Source: JBDNJM01 sp041687755
Lineage (GTDB): Bacteria; Planctomycetota; UBA1135; GCA-002686595
NCBI GenBank assembly: GCA_041687755.1
Contig: JBDNJM010000028.1
Location: 1-35,012 of the forward strand
Reading direction: 5' to 3'
Length of the DNA stretch: 35,012 nt
Positions 23,356 to 31,315 of this stretch are shown piece after piece. How positions within the stretch are numbered: the first letter of the stretch is position 1; the number at the start of each line of letters is the position of its first letter. Under the pieces are notes generated by a model. The model saw nothing but the letters and a program-made list of their open reading frames with translations, was not told where the DNA came from and searched no databases. The position numbers were made by a program, and so were the translations under genes.

Positions 23356-24861
23356 ATGACATCGATTCATCAAGCACAGACCCCCAAGGCATCCTCCGGC
23401 GCGGCGTCGCTGGAAGCCGGGCCGCTCACACGCATCACGATCGCGAGAGGGGACGGCGTGGGCCCCGAGATCATGGAGGCGACCCTGAGGATCCTGAAGG
23501 TCGCTGGCGCCCGCCTAGCTTACGACGAGATCAAGGTCGGTGAGCAGGTCTTCCGCGCCGGCCACAGTGCGGGCATCGAGCCGGCGAGCTGGGACACGAT
23601 TCGCCGCAACAAGATCCTGCTGAAGGCGCCGATCACGACTCCGCAGGGCGGGGGCGTCAAGAGCCTCAACGTGACTCTGCGCAAGTCGCTCAATCTCTTC
23701 GCGAACGTCCGCCCCACGAAGTCGTACACCCCGTTCGTCAAGTCGGCTCACCCTGAGATGAACCTCGTGATCGTGCGCGAGAACGAGGAGGACTTGTACG
23801 CCGGGATCGAGCACCGTCAGACCCAGGAGGTGACGCAGGCCCTCAAGCTCATCACGCGCCCCGGGTCCGAGCGGGTCATCCGCTACGCCTTCGAGTATGC
23901 CCGTGCCTACGGCCGCAAGAAGGTGACGTGCATGACCAAGGACAACATCATGAAGCTCACGGACGGCCTGTTCCACCGGGTCTTCCGCGAGGTAGCGGCC
24001 GAGTACCCGGGCATCGAGAGCGACCACCAGATCATAGATATCGGGGCGGCCTTGATTGCCGCTGAGCCCGAGCGCTTTGACGTCATCGTTACGCCCAATC
24101 TATACGGCGACATCCTCTCGGACATCGCCTCGCGGGTGGCTGGATCCATCGGGCTCTCGGGGTCGGCGAACATCGGTCAGGGTTTCGCAATGTTCGAGGC
24201 GGTCCACGGTTCAGCTCCCGACATCGCAGGTCAAGACATCGCGAATCCTTCAGGGCTACTCCTGGGGGCGATTCAGATGCTTGTTCACGTCGGCCAAGCG
24301 GACACGGCGGAGAAGATCAAGAACGCCTGGCTGGTGACCCTGGAGGACGGGATTCACACTGCGGACATCTACCGCGAGGGATCCAGCGCAGAGCGGGTCG
24401 GAACGCGCGCTTTCACGGACGCAGTCATCGAGCGGCTGGGCAGCATGCCTCGCGCGCTGACCCCGGTCCGGTACCAGCGCGGGGACCTCGCGACGGCGTT
24501 GACCGAGCACCCCAAGCAGCTGAAGGAGCTGTGCGGTACCGACGTCTTTCTCGACTGGGATGAGGACGGGCGCGACGCACAGCAGCTAGGCCGAGCGCTA
24601 GAGGCGGCGACGCCCGCCGCCTGGATCCTGAAGATGGTCACGAACCGTGGGGTGAAGGTCTATCCCGACGGCTTGCCGGAGACCTTCTGCACCGATCACT
24701 GGCGTTGCCGCTTCCTCGGCCAGCAGGACGCAACGATGACCAATGCGGGCATCGTGGAGCTTCTGCGCGCGCTGAACGAAGCCGGCTTCGACGCCGTCAA
24801 GACGGAGAACCTCTACACCTTCGACGGGGAGCGCGGCTACTCGTTCGGGCAGGGGGAATGA
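23356..24861 (+). CDS. icd: Isocitrate dehydrogenase, long type, NAD-like cofactor signature
   Basis: 501 residues; oxidative decarboxylation of isocitrate to 2-oxoglutarate and CO2 in the TCA cycle. The catalytic core (about 20-370) shows the substrate motif SLNVTLRKSLNLFANVRP, ENEEDLYAGIEHRQ, the NLYGDILSD metal-binding aspartates and the HGSAPDIAGQDIANP cofactor loop. Residues 289-290 are Asp-Ile, where E. coli NADP enzyme has Lys-Tyr; Asp there is typical of NAD-dependent enzymes. About 110 extra C-terminal residues (TDVFLDWDEDGRDAQQLG onwards) match the extension of the Thermus-type enzyme. Homoisocitrate or isopropylmalate dehydrogenase is less likely given the extension. It begins an apparent three-gene unit. 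Confidence 0.9.
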   Translation: MTSIHQAQTPKASSGAASLEAGPLTRITIARGDGVGPEIMEATLRILKVAGARLAYDEIKVGEQVFRAGHSAGIEPASWDTIRRNKILLKAPITTPQGGGVKSLNVTLRKSLNLFANVRPTKSYTPFVKSAHPEMNLVIVRENEEDLYAGIEHRQTQEVTQALKLITRPGSERVIRYAFEYARAYGRKKVTCMTKDNIMKLTDGLFHRVFREVAAEYPGIESDHQIIDIGAALIAAEPERFDVIVTPNLYGDILSDIASRVAGSIGLSGSANIGQGFAMFEAVHGSAPDIAGQDIANPSGLLLGAIQMLVHVGQADTAEKIKNAWLVTLEDGIHTADIYREGSSAERVGTRAFTDAVIERLGSMPRALTPVRYQRGDLATALTEHPKQLKELCGTDVFLDWDEDGRDAQQLGRALEAATPAAWILKMVTNRGVKVYPDGLPETFCTDHWRCRFLGQQDATMTNAGIVELLRALNEAGFDAVKTENLYTFDGERGYSFGQGE

Positions 24862-24893
24862 CATGTCTATAGCTCACCAAACCCATGCACCTG

Positions 24894-24899
24894 AGGAGG
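24894..24899 (+). promoter_or_regulatory. Shine-Dalgarno deciding the start of the small membrane protein gene
   Basis: AGGAGG eight bases before the ATG at 24908. This makes 24908 preferable to the upstream in-frame ATG at 24863, which has no such signal. Confidence 0.75.
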
Positions 24900-24907
24900 T
24901 GGATTTC

Positions 24908-25201
24908 ATGACGGCCACGACCACAGAACTGCTCCAGAAGTCCCGTCGGATCACGACCCTGCCGCCGCCGACCGCCCACGAGCGCATTCCAACGCACACG
25001 AGAGTGATTCGGGATCCCCTCCGCGGCTCGGCCCTGATGCTCTTGCTGGGTCTCGGCGCGGCGGCCCTGATCCTGTCCTTCGGGGCGCCCGCCGGGCTGC
25101 AGCGACCGCTGCTTGTCTCGCTCGCGATCTTCTCACTGGCGCTCGCTCCCCGAGCAGCCGTCGACCACAAACTCACGCACCAGAACGGAGAGCTCTCATG
25201 A
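24908..25201 (+). CDS. Small membrane protein of unknown function
   Basis: 97 residues from the ATG with the strong Shine-Dalgarno. Residues 1-40 are polar (TTTELLQKSRRITTLPPP). Two hydrophobic segments follow at about 43-60 (ALMLLLGLGAAALILSFG) and 66-82 (PLLVSLAIFSLALAPRA), so a two-helix membrane protein is likely. I do not recognise a family. It lies 46 bp after icd and overlaps the next gene by four bases (ATGA), so the three genes are probably cotranscribed. Confidence 0.65.
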   Translation: MTATTTELLQKSRRITTLPPPTAHERIPTHTRVIRDPLRGSALMLLLGLGAAALILSFGAPAGLQRPLLVSLAIFSLALAPRAAVDHKLTHQNGELS

Positions 25202-25527
25202 TCAACATCCGAACCCAAAACCGCGTCCCCGATCTTTCGGCCACAAGCAAGACTCTCGTGGACCACGCTCTCGAGGGCCAAGACGCCAAGGACCTCGTGG
25301 AGGCGATCCTGGACTCGACGGTCAACTTCCACAAGCTCTGCAGCCTGCGCGCACAGGTGAAGGCGGAGTGCCCCGAGCTGAACTCGATGCAGGCGATTCG
25401 CGAGCTGGTCGCGAAGCGCGCCGAATGTGAGGAGCTCTTCAAGTCCGCCCCGCCGGGGTACAAGCTGCGGGTGCGCACGACCATCGAGCTCGAGATCGAC
25501 GGGGACGCCGTAGATCAGACCGCATAG
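25198..25527 (+). CDS. Small soluble protein of unknown function
   Basis: 109 residues, with a start overlapping the upstream stop by ATGA. No signal or membrane segment. It appears largely helical: NFHKLCSLRAQVKAECPELNSMQAIRELVAKRAECEELF carries three Cys residues, and the C-terminus is a short strand-rich tail (KLRVRTTIELEIDGD). No family recognised. The overlap suggests production at a fixed ratio with the small membrane protein, and the two may interact (inferred). Confidence 0.7.
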   Translation: MINIRTQNRVPDLSATSKTLVDHALEGQDAKDLVEAILDSTVNFHKLCSLRAQVKAECPELNSMQAIRELVAKRAECEELFKSAPPGYKLRVRTTIELEIDGDAVDQTA

Positions 25528-25545
25528 GGGACGAGTCTCTTCCCC

Positions 25546-25605
25546 GGGCGCCCATCCTGCTAGGGACCCTCGTGGTCCCGGGCGGTTGGGCGCCCTTTCG
25601 TTTTC
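25546..25605 (+). terminator. Intrinsic terminator of the icd unit
   Basis: An outer stem GGGCGCCCA (25546-25554) pairs with TGGGCGCCC (25587-25595) and encloses a second hairpin GGGACC/GGTCCC (25563-25568 with 25574-25579). TTTCGTTTT follows directly. It lies 18 bp after the stop at 25527. Confidence 0.8.
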
Positions 25606-25725
25606 GTCTAGGTGGATGGACCGGGCCCGGCTGTCGAGTTCGAGCGGCTCGGGGGGGGCGGGAGCAGGGCATGGACCAGGGCTTGCTCCGAGACCGGACG
25701 TCCTGCGCAACATCCACCTGGGTTG

Positions 25726-25757
25726 CGGGGGCGGTCGGGGGGGTCGGGGGGGTCGGT
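25726..25757 (+). other. G-rich tract with G-quadruplex potential
   Basis: Four or more runs of at least four G residues separated by short CGGTC/TC spacers lie in the non-coding stretch before the TrpD2-like gene (25606-25872). The plus strand could fold into a G-quadruplex in the 5' leader. No other element was seen in this 260-bp region. Confidence 0.45.
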
Positions 25758-25872
25758 GGCCGGCGGAGGGCCTCCTCCCGACGGTCCTCCGGCGCGACTC
25801 GGTGGACGAGCGCGGCTGTGGGGGACGCCGGCATCTGCTAAGGTCCGGACCCGCCGCGAGGGCGGTCTCGAC

Positions 25873-26934
25873 ATGATCCTGCGCGACATACTTAAGGTGC
25901 TCGACTCCCCCCGGCACGGCGGGCGGAACCTCACGGTGGACGAGGCGACAGGGGCGTTCCTCAGCATCCTCGCGGGTGAGGAGAGCGAGATCCGGGTCGC
26001 CGGGTTCCTCATGGCGATGCGCTGGAAGGGCGTCACGACCGAGGAGTTGGTCGGGTTCACCCGGGCGGCGCGGGCGAAGGCCAAGCTGCCGTGTGGCGGG
26101 ATCGAACACATGGTGGCGGTCACGGCTCCGCTGGAGGGCTACGACAGCACGCCGCCGCTCGAGGTGGCGTCCGGGATGATCGCTGCTGCTGCCGGCGCGC
26201 GGGTGCTGATCGTGACGGAGCTCTGCCTGCCGCCGCGGCGCGGGCTGACGGCGGCGAGCGTGCTGCAGCGGCTCGGGTGCGGGTTGACCTGGGATCCGAG
26301 CGAGGTCGAGGACTGGGTCGTGAAGGCGCGCTTTGGCGCGATCTGTGCGGTCGGGATGCTTCCCGCGCTGCTGGGTCTGCGCGACGTTCGGCGCGACCTG
26401 GAGTTGCGCACCCCGCTCGCGACCGTGGAGAAGCTCTTGGTGCCTTCGACGGCGGCGCTTGTGGTCGGTGCCCAGCGCGGCCCGGTCCTGGGCACCGCGG
26501 TCGAGGTCATGCAGCGGCTCGGTCATCCGCGCGGGATTGCAATCCAGGGGCCCGAGGGCGGCGTGGTGCCGACGGTCTCCAAGCGCACGCGCGGCATCCA
26601 CTTGGACGGTGCGCACCAGGTGCCGATGACGCTTGAGCCGGCCGACTTCGGGCTCTCGGGACAGGACGCCGAGCTGCCGATGTTCGGGCCGCCGGACGTC
26701 GGGCGCGGGTCGGGCGACAACCCCCAGTTGGTCGGGGCGGCGACGGCGCTCGTCTTGGGCGTGCTGGCCGGCGAGATGGGGCCGGCGCGCAACCAGTCGT
26801 TGCTCGGGGCTGCGATTCTGCTGCGGGCGGCGGGCCTCGTGCCGACGTTCGCGGACGGCGTGAGCCTCGCGACGGAAGCGCTGGACTCGGGCGAGGCGAG
26901 CGCGGTGCTGGAGCGCCTGCGCACCTTGGTTTGA
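25873..26934 (+). CDS. TrpD2/YbiB-like protein (anthranilate phosphoribosyltransferase fold)
   Basis: 353 residues from the ATG at 25873; the frame is open further upstream but through G-rich non-coding sequence. The small helical N-terminal domain (LTVDEATGAFLSILAGEESEIRVAGFLMAMRWKG pattern, key residues E30, G36, F46, R50-K52 region) and following alpha/beta domain match the TrpD fold. The PRPP-binding GTGGD motif of true TrpD is absent; the segment reads PLEGYDSTPP. The DGLDE metal motif is replaced by QGPEGGVVP, as in YbiB/TrpD2 proteins, which lack transferase activity and have been linked to nucleic-acid binding. I therefore do not assign tryptophan synthesis. Confidence 0.75.
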   Translation: MILRDILKVLDSPRHGGRNLTVDEATGAFLSILAGEESEIRVAGFLMAMRWKGVTTEELVGFTRAARAKAKLPCGGIEHMVAVTAPLEGYDSTPPLEVASGMIAAAAGARVLIVTELCLPPRRGLTAASVLQRLGCGLTWDPSEVEDWVVKARFGAICAVGMLPALLGLRDVRRDLELRTPLATVEKLLVPSTAALVVGAQRGPVLGTAVEVMQRLGHPRGIAIQGPEGGVVPTVSKRTRGIHLDGAHQVPMTLEPADFGLSGQDAELPMFGPPDVGRGSGDNPQLVGAATALVLGVLAGEMGPARNQSLLGAAILLRAAGLVPTFADGVSLATEALDSGEASAVLERLRTLV

Positions 26935-26977
26935 GCCTGGCGCGCGGGCGCCGGGCAGCGGAGGGGATCGCGTCCGC

Positions 26978-28232
26978 GTGAAGGGGCCGCGTCAGGTTCG
27001 CGACGCCTACGTGCGCGCGTTCAGCGGACTGCCGCGCGAGGTGTGGTGGCTGTCCTTCGCGACCTTGATCGATCGTGCCGGCCGGATGGTCGTGCCGTAC
27101 CTGCCGCTGTACGTGACCGAGGTGCTCGGTCAGGAGCCGATGATCGCCGGGTACTTGATCGGGCTATGGGGCCTGGGGGGCGATGGCGGGCGCCCAGTTG
27201 GGCGGCGTGCTTACGGATCGCTTCGGGCACTTGATGGTGCAACTCGGCAGCCTCCTGGGCGGCGCGGTCTGTTTTCATGTGCTCAGCAGATTGGACACGC
27301 TCCCGGCCCTCGGCGTCAGTCTGTTCGTTCTCGGGGTCATCGACGAGTCGTTCCGGCCGGCGTGCAACGCCGCGATCACTGCGTACACGCCCCGGGTGGA
27401 TCGGCCGCGCGCCTTCGCGCTCAACCGCACCGCCGTGAACCTGGGTGTGACGTTCGGGCCGGCGTTCGGCGGGGTCTTGGCCGACCTGGACTTCGGGCTG
27501 TTGTTCCAGGTCAACTCAGTCATGTGGGTGCTCTCGGCGCTAGTGCTGTTTCGCGTCGCGCGCTTCTGGAGCCCGCTCAGTGGGCAAGACGTCGAGCCCG
27601 CGGCGCCCTCGGCGACCGGCCGCGGCGGGTCGCCGTGGGCCGACGGGTTCTTCCTCGTAGCGATGGGGTTGCTGTTCGTGCACGCGCTGATCTTTGCGTT
27701 GCACCACATGGTCTGGCTGCTGTTCCTGAGCGAGGTCGCGGGGCTCTCCAAGACGCGGATCGGGATGCTCTTCGCCGTCAACACGGGCATCATCCTGGCG
27801 TTCGAGATGCTGCTCACGGAGCGGCTCGCGAAGCGCCCGGCGCTGCGCTCGGTCGCCTGGGGCACCCTGCTGATGGGGCTCGGGTTCGGGCTCACGGGGC
27901 TGCAGCCAAGCTTCGGGTGGGTCGCGTTCACCGTGGTGGTGTGGAAGGTGGGCGAGATGTTCGCGGCGCCCATGATCGTGACCTTCGTGGCCCAGCGCGC
28001 CGGGCCCGCGCACCGCGGCCGCTACATGGGCGTGCTGGGCATTGCGATCTCGGGTGCCTTGGCCGTGGCGCCCGTGCTGGGAGCCGCGCTCTACGACCGC
28101 GTCCATCCCCAGGCGCCGTGGGTTCTCAGCGCGCTCTTGGGCATCGTGTCGGCGGTGGGCTTCTTCGCGCTGGAGCGCCATCGCTGCCGCCACCTCGAGC
28201 GCTGTGCGGCGGCGCCGGGCGCCGACGAATAG
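26978..28232 (+). CDS. MFS transporter interrupted by a +1 frameshift
   Basis: The gene starts at a GTG (26978) and encodes VVPYLPLYVTEVLG...LIGLWGLG, then shifts frame at a run of six G (27175-27180). The downstream frame continues with AGAQLGGVLTDRFG, the MFS motif A, through about ten more membrane helices to the stop at 28232. Removing one G gives an uninterrupted protein of 417 residues with the normal 12-helix length. A single-base error in the assembly is the simplest explanation; a real recent inactivation is the alternative. It resembles DHA1 drug/sugar efflux transporters (MdtH-like). Substrate unknown. It begins 43 bp after the TrpD2-like gene. Confidence 0.8.
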
Positions 28233-28233
28233 A

Positions 28234-28270
28234 GCCGAGGCGCTCACCACGCCTGGGTGAACGCCTCGGC
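28234..28270. terminator. Bidirectional hairpin between convergent genes
   Basis: GCCGAGGCG (28234-28242) pairs perfectly with CGCCTCGGC (28262-28270), and an inner TCACC/GGTGA pair extends it. It starts directly after the MFS stop and precedes the 3' end of the YHS gene. There is no strong T-run. Confidence 0.6.
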
Positions 28271-28331
28271 CTCTCGGTCTCTGCCTCGGGCTCCGCTCGG
28301 GGGAGCGCCTGCTCCGATTGCCCGGTTCCGC

Positions 28332-29324
28332 TTAGCCTTTGCGCTCGACGGGCGCGGGGGCGGGGTTCAGCATCTCGCGCCAGGCGGTCTTGGCCTTGGC
28401 TTGGCTGCGCTCCGGCTGTCCGTCGAGCCAGGCCTTGCGGGTGTCACCGGCCTCGCCCTTGTAGAAGAGCATCAGCTGGTTGTCCTGGATCAGGAAGCTC
28501 GTCGGGTCGACCTCGAACTTCGAGCCCTGGGACATGGTGAAGGCGCACCAACCGCCGAAGGCCGGCTCGTACTTGGCGGGCGTTTCCTGGAAGAGCGCCA
28601 TGCTGTCTTCGCTGGCGAAGCGGTAGGTCACGCCGGCGTGCACCAGCTCGTGGTCGGCGCTGCCGCGCGCCGGGCCTTCACCGAAGTAGCTGACCGGGTC
28701 GTACCCCCGCAGCGCGAGGCCGTCGGCGAGGTTGAAGTGCTCAAGCCCTGCGCGAGTGGACTCAGGCCTCGGCGGCGCTTCGCCGGAGAAGTCCTGCCAG
28801 CCGCCATCGGCCGCGGTCTCCTGGGCTTCGACGTCGCCGGCGACCCACTTGGTGCGGGTGTTGCCACCGAGCAGGCCCTTGTAAAAGACCATCAGGCGCT
28901 CGTCCTGGATCCGGAAGTTCTTGGGGTCGATGTCGGTCTTGGATCCCATCGCCATGGCGTAGGCGCACCATCCGCCGTAGGCCGGCTCGTACTTGGTCGG
29001 GTTAGCGTTGAACAGGTCGCGGTGCCCGTTCGAGCTGAAGCGGTAGGTCACGCCGGCGCGGGTCGCGGTGATCTTCTTTGAGCCCTTCGCGGGCTTGGCG
29101 CCGCCCTCGGGGAAGTAGGCGACCGGGTCGTACCCGGAGAGCGCGAGGCCGCGCGAGAGGTTGTAGTGGGAGATGCCTTCCCGGACGCCGTCCTGGACGA
29201 GGGCCGGGGCGGCGGTCGAAGCAGTCGCGGCGCGGGTCGCGGCAACGGGCGCAGCAGTGGCCGGCTGGAGGGCGCTGGCGGAGGCGAGCAGGACGAGGGC
29301 GGAGGCGACGAGGGAGGTCTTCAT
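28332..29324 (-). CDS. Secreted protein with two tandem YHS-like domains
   Basis: 330 residues from the ATG at 29324; an upstream alternative at 29357 would only lengthen the N-terminus. Signal peptide at about residues 1-25 (MKTSLVASALVLLASASALQ). Two copies of a YHS-like domain occupy about residues 53-150 and 196-290. Each contains SGYDPVAYF or RGYDPVSYF, GVTYRF, KYEPAxGGWCA (Cys120 and Cys260, exactly 140 apart) and LMxFYKG. YHS domains are associated with metal binding or heavy-metal proteins, but the role here is not known. Probably periplasmic or extracellular. No Shine-Dalgarno is visible. Confidence 0.85.
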   Translation of the reverse strand: MKTSLVASALVLLASASALQPATAAPVAATRAATASTAAPALVQDGVREGISHYNLSRGLALSGYDPVAYFPEGGAKPAKGSKKITATRAGVTYRFSSNGHRDLFNANPTKYEPAYGGWCAYAMAMGSKTDIDPKNFRIQDERLMVFYKGLLGGNTRTKWVAGDVEAQETAADGGWQDFSGEAPPRPESTRAGLEHFNLADGLALRGYDPVSYFGEGPARGSADHELVHAGVTYRFASEDSMALFQETPAKYEPAFGGWCAFTMSQGSKFEVDPTSFLIQDNQLMLFYKGEAGDTRKAWLDGQPERSQAKAKTAWREMLNPAPAPVERKG

Positions 29325-29773
29325 GGCGAGTTGGATGCAGTGGCTGGCGGTCAGCATTAAGGGTGTTCTGGATCCCGGCCGCTCGCCGGGTCAGCAGCAG
29401 CTACGCCTGCGTCCTCCGGAGGGTGACGGCTCGCGCGGCATCGAGCAGCGGAGGCACGGTCCGGGTCACCCGGAGCCCGGCCTCCCGGGGGCAAGGAGGG
29501 GGGTGGCGATCGGTGTCACGGATCGTAGAAATCGATCCGATCGACAACCGGGGACCGATCCCGATGGGGACTGGCCTGCCTCCGTGTTGTTCCGCGCGTC
29601 GGCCTGTGGCGTCAAGCGCTGGCCAGACCGAGACCTGCGGTCGACGCCCATTGAGTCGCCCCGAGAGGCTTGCTGAGTCCTGACTCAACCATCAACTGCA
29701 CAGGGACTTGGGTCCGGCGCAGGGCCAATAACAACACGGGGGCCGACCAGCTCCGTTGCGATGCCCATGACGA
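29325..29773. other. Intergenic region upstream of the YHS gene
   Basis: About 450 bp without a convincing gene. A minus-strand frame at 29688-29401 (95 residues) is open but shows no family features. The region contains a 6-bp palindrome TGAGTC/GACTCA (29674-29687) and a nearby half-site TTGAGTC at about 29651. It should hold the promoter of the YHS gene. Confidence 0.45.
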
Positions 29774-29811
29774 AGCACGGCTCTCCGCCCTGGGGGACGG
29801 AGAGCCGTGCT
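29774..29811 (-). terminator. Hairpin downstream of the DUF4388 gene
   Basis: A perfect 14-bp stem (29774-29787 with 29798-29811) with a 10-base loop, about 50 bp after the minus-strand stop at 29863. No T-run follows on the minus strand, so it may act with Rho or as a 3'-end stabiliser. Confidence 0.6.
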
Positions 29812-29862
29812 CTCGAGGGTCTGGACCGGGGGGGATCCCCAGTTCCGGGCGTTAGCGCTCGC

Positions 29863-31068
29863 TCAGGCGGCCTTGCCCCGCTTGCCGGCCGACTTCGAGC
29901 CCGTCTTCTTTTCGGTCTTGTCTCGCTGCTCGGCCTGGGCCTCCGCCCCGGCTCCGGCTTCGGTCTCCGCCTCTTCGGACGCGTCGGCGTCCTCGCTTTC
30001 CGCCGTCTCAGCCTCTGCGGCGAGCTGGGCCTGATACTCGGCTTCGAGTTCGGCCTCGAGTGCGGCTTCTGCCTCCTCGTCGTAGTCGTCGTCGACCACC
30101 AGGGGCATGTCGTCGACCATAGCGAAGTGGTCGTCTAGATCCTGCTCGATCGCTGTCGCGTCGGGCGCCTGTCGGGTGGACGGGTAGTGGGCGGCGCCCA
30201 TCACGCTGCCCAGCTCGGAGCGCCAGGTGCTCCAGTTCTCCAGCTCGTTCGGCCGGGCTCCGACGGCGCGCGCCTCGTCCTGGGCTCGGGCGACGTTGAG
30301 CAGCAGCTGGTTGATGTCGAGATCGACCTGGTGGGCGAGCTGCACGCCGAGGCCCTCGCGGAACCGGAAGACGGCGTGGCGCGTGCTGACCAAGCGGTAG
30401 AACAGCTGCTTGATCTGACGGACGAGCGCCTCGTTGAGCTCTTCCTCGCTGATCAGGCCGCTCTCGATGAGTGTTTCGCCCGAGACGTTGTCCTCGACGT
30501 CCGCGCTGCGGGAGAGGAAGCGCTCGAGCTGGCGGCGCGTCAGGTATCCGAGGCCGACCAGCACCTCGCCGAGCCGCAGGCCCTCCGGCGTCTTGTCGCT
30601 GGTCGCGTGCATGAGCTTCCCTTCGACGAGTCCGAGCAGGAAGTTCTCCTCGGTGCCGTCGACCCACAGGATGCCGCTCTTGCCGCCGTAGGACAGGAAC
30701 CCGACCAGATCGGAGATCGGCACCGTCAGGGAGTTGCCGTGCAGGCCCTGCTGGCTGACGTCGAAATCGGGCAGGTAGATGTCGTCGGTGTCCTCGCCCT
30801 CAGGCGCACCGTCGTCGCGCTTGAGCAGCCGGCGTAGGAGGCTCTTGCGCTGCTCCTTGCGGCCGGAGTCCTCGCTCTCCTCCTCGATGAGGCGCAGGAC
30901 GAGCTCCAGCTGCTGGGTGAGGTCGCTGAGCGTTCCGTACAGGAACGGCTCGCGCTCGGCCGGCAGCGTCGATTCGTTCGACTTGGCTTTCTCGCACAGC
31001 TGAATGCAGCGGTCGGCGAGCTTCTGGAAAGCGAGCGAAGTGGGCGAGTTCTCGATGGGGGAGTTCAT
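29863..31068 (-). CDS. DUF4388 (PATAN) domain protein with acidic C-terminus
   Basis: 401 residues from the ATG at 31068; a TTG at 31086 is the weaker alternative. Residues about 106-250 form the DUF4388 region: GLHGNSLTVPISDLVGFLSYGGKSG pattern (key residues G108, L114, L121, F124), GILWVDG, FLLGLVEGKLMHA, then LGEVLVGLGYLTRRQLERFL and TLIESGLISEEELNEALVRQ. This resembles the signalling proteins in which PATAN domains occur in delta-proteobacteria and planctomycetes. Residues about 318-380 are very acidic and the last 18 are basic (KTEKKTGSKSAGKRGKAA). Cytoplasmic; role in signalling is inferred from the family. Divergent from the channel gene. Confidence 0.8.
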   Translation of the reverse strand: MNSPIENSPTSLAFQKLADRCIQLCEKAKSNESTLPAEREPFLYGTLSDLTQQLELVLRLIEEESEDSGRKEQRKSLLRRLLKRDDGAPEGEDTDDIYLPDFDVSQQGLHGNSLTVPISDLVGFLSYGGKSGILWVDGTEENFLLGLVEGKLMHATSDKTPEGLRLGEVLVGLGYLTRRQLERFLSRSADVEDNVSGETLIESGLISEEELNEALVRQIKQLFYRLVSTRHAVFRFREGLGVQLAHQVDLDINQLLLNVARAQDEARAVGARPNELENWSTWRSELGSVMGAAHYPSTRQAPDATAIEQDLDDHFAMVDDMPLVVDDDYDEEAEAALEAELEAEYQAQLAAEAETAESEDADASEEAETEAGAGAEAQAEQRDKTEKKTGSKSAGKRGKAA

Positions 31069-31315
31069 TTCAGAGATGGGGGGCAAAGGGCTTATGAGGA
31101 TCTATCGAGGTCGCTCTTGCGCGAACTGAACCCTTCCTTGGAGGATCAGCTCGGAAACCCTGGGCGCCCGGGCCGCAGGCTCTCCCCAGCGCCCAGTGCC
31201 CGACCCGGGCGGGCGCTGGGGAATACCGACGAGTCGGAGACCGGAGTCCCACAGTGGCCCGCTGCGAGTTTCCACAGGTGTCCCTCCGACGGATTGGCCG
31301 ACTCCCTTCGTTCCC

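Noticed and set aside
29674..29687. TGAGTC/GACTCA palindrome as an operator of the YHS gene
   Set aside because: It lies about 350 bp upstream of the start and short palindromes are common at this length. Mentioned only in the intergenic entry.
29401..29688. 95-residue minus-strand open frame upstream of the YHS gene
   Set aside because: No family similarity, signal peptide or ribosome-binding site; composition typical of chance frames in GC-rich sequence.
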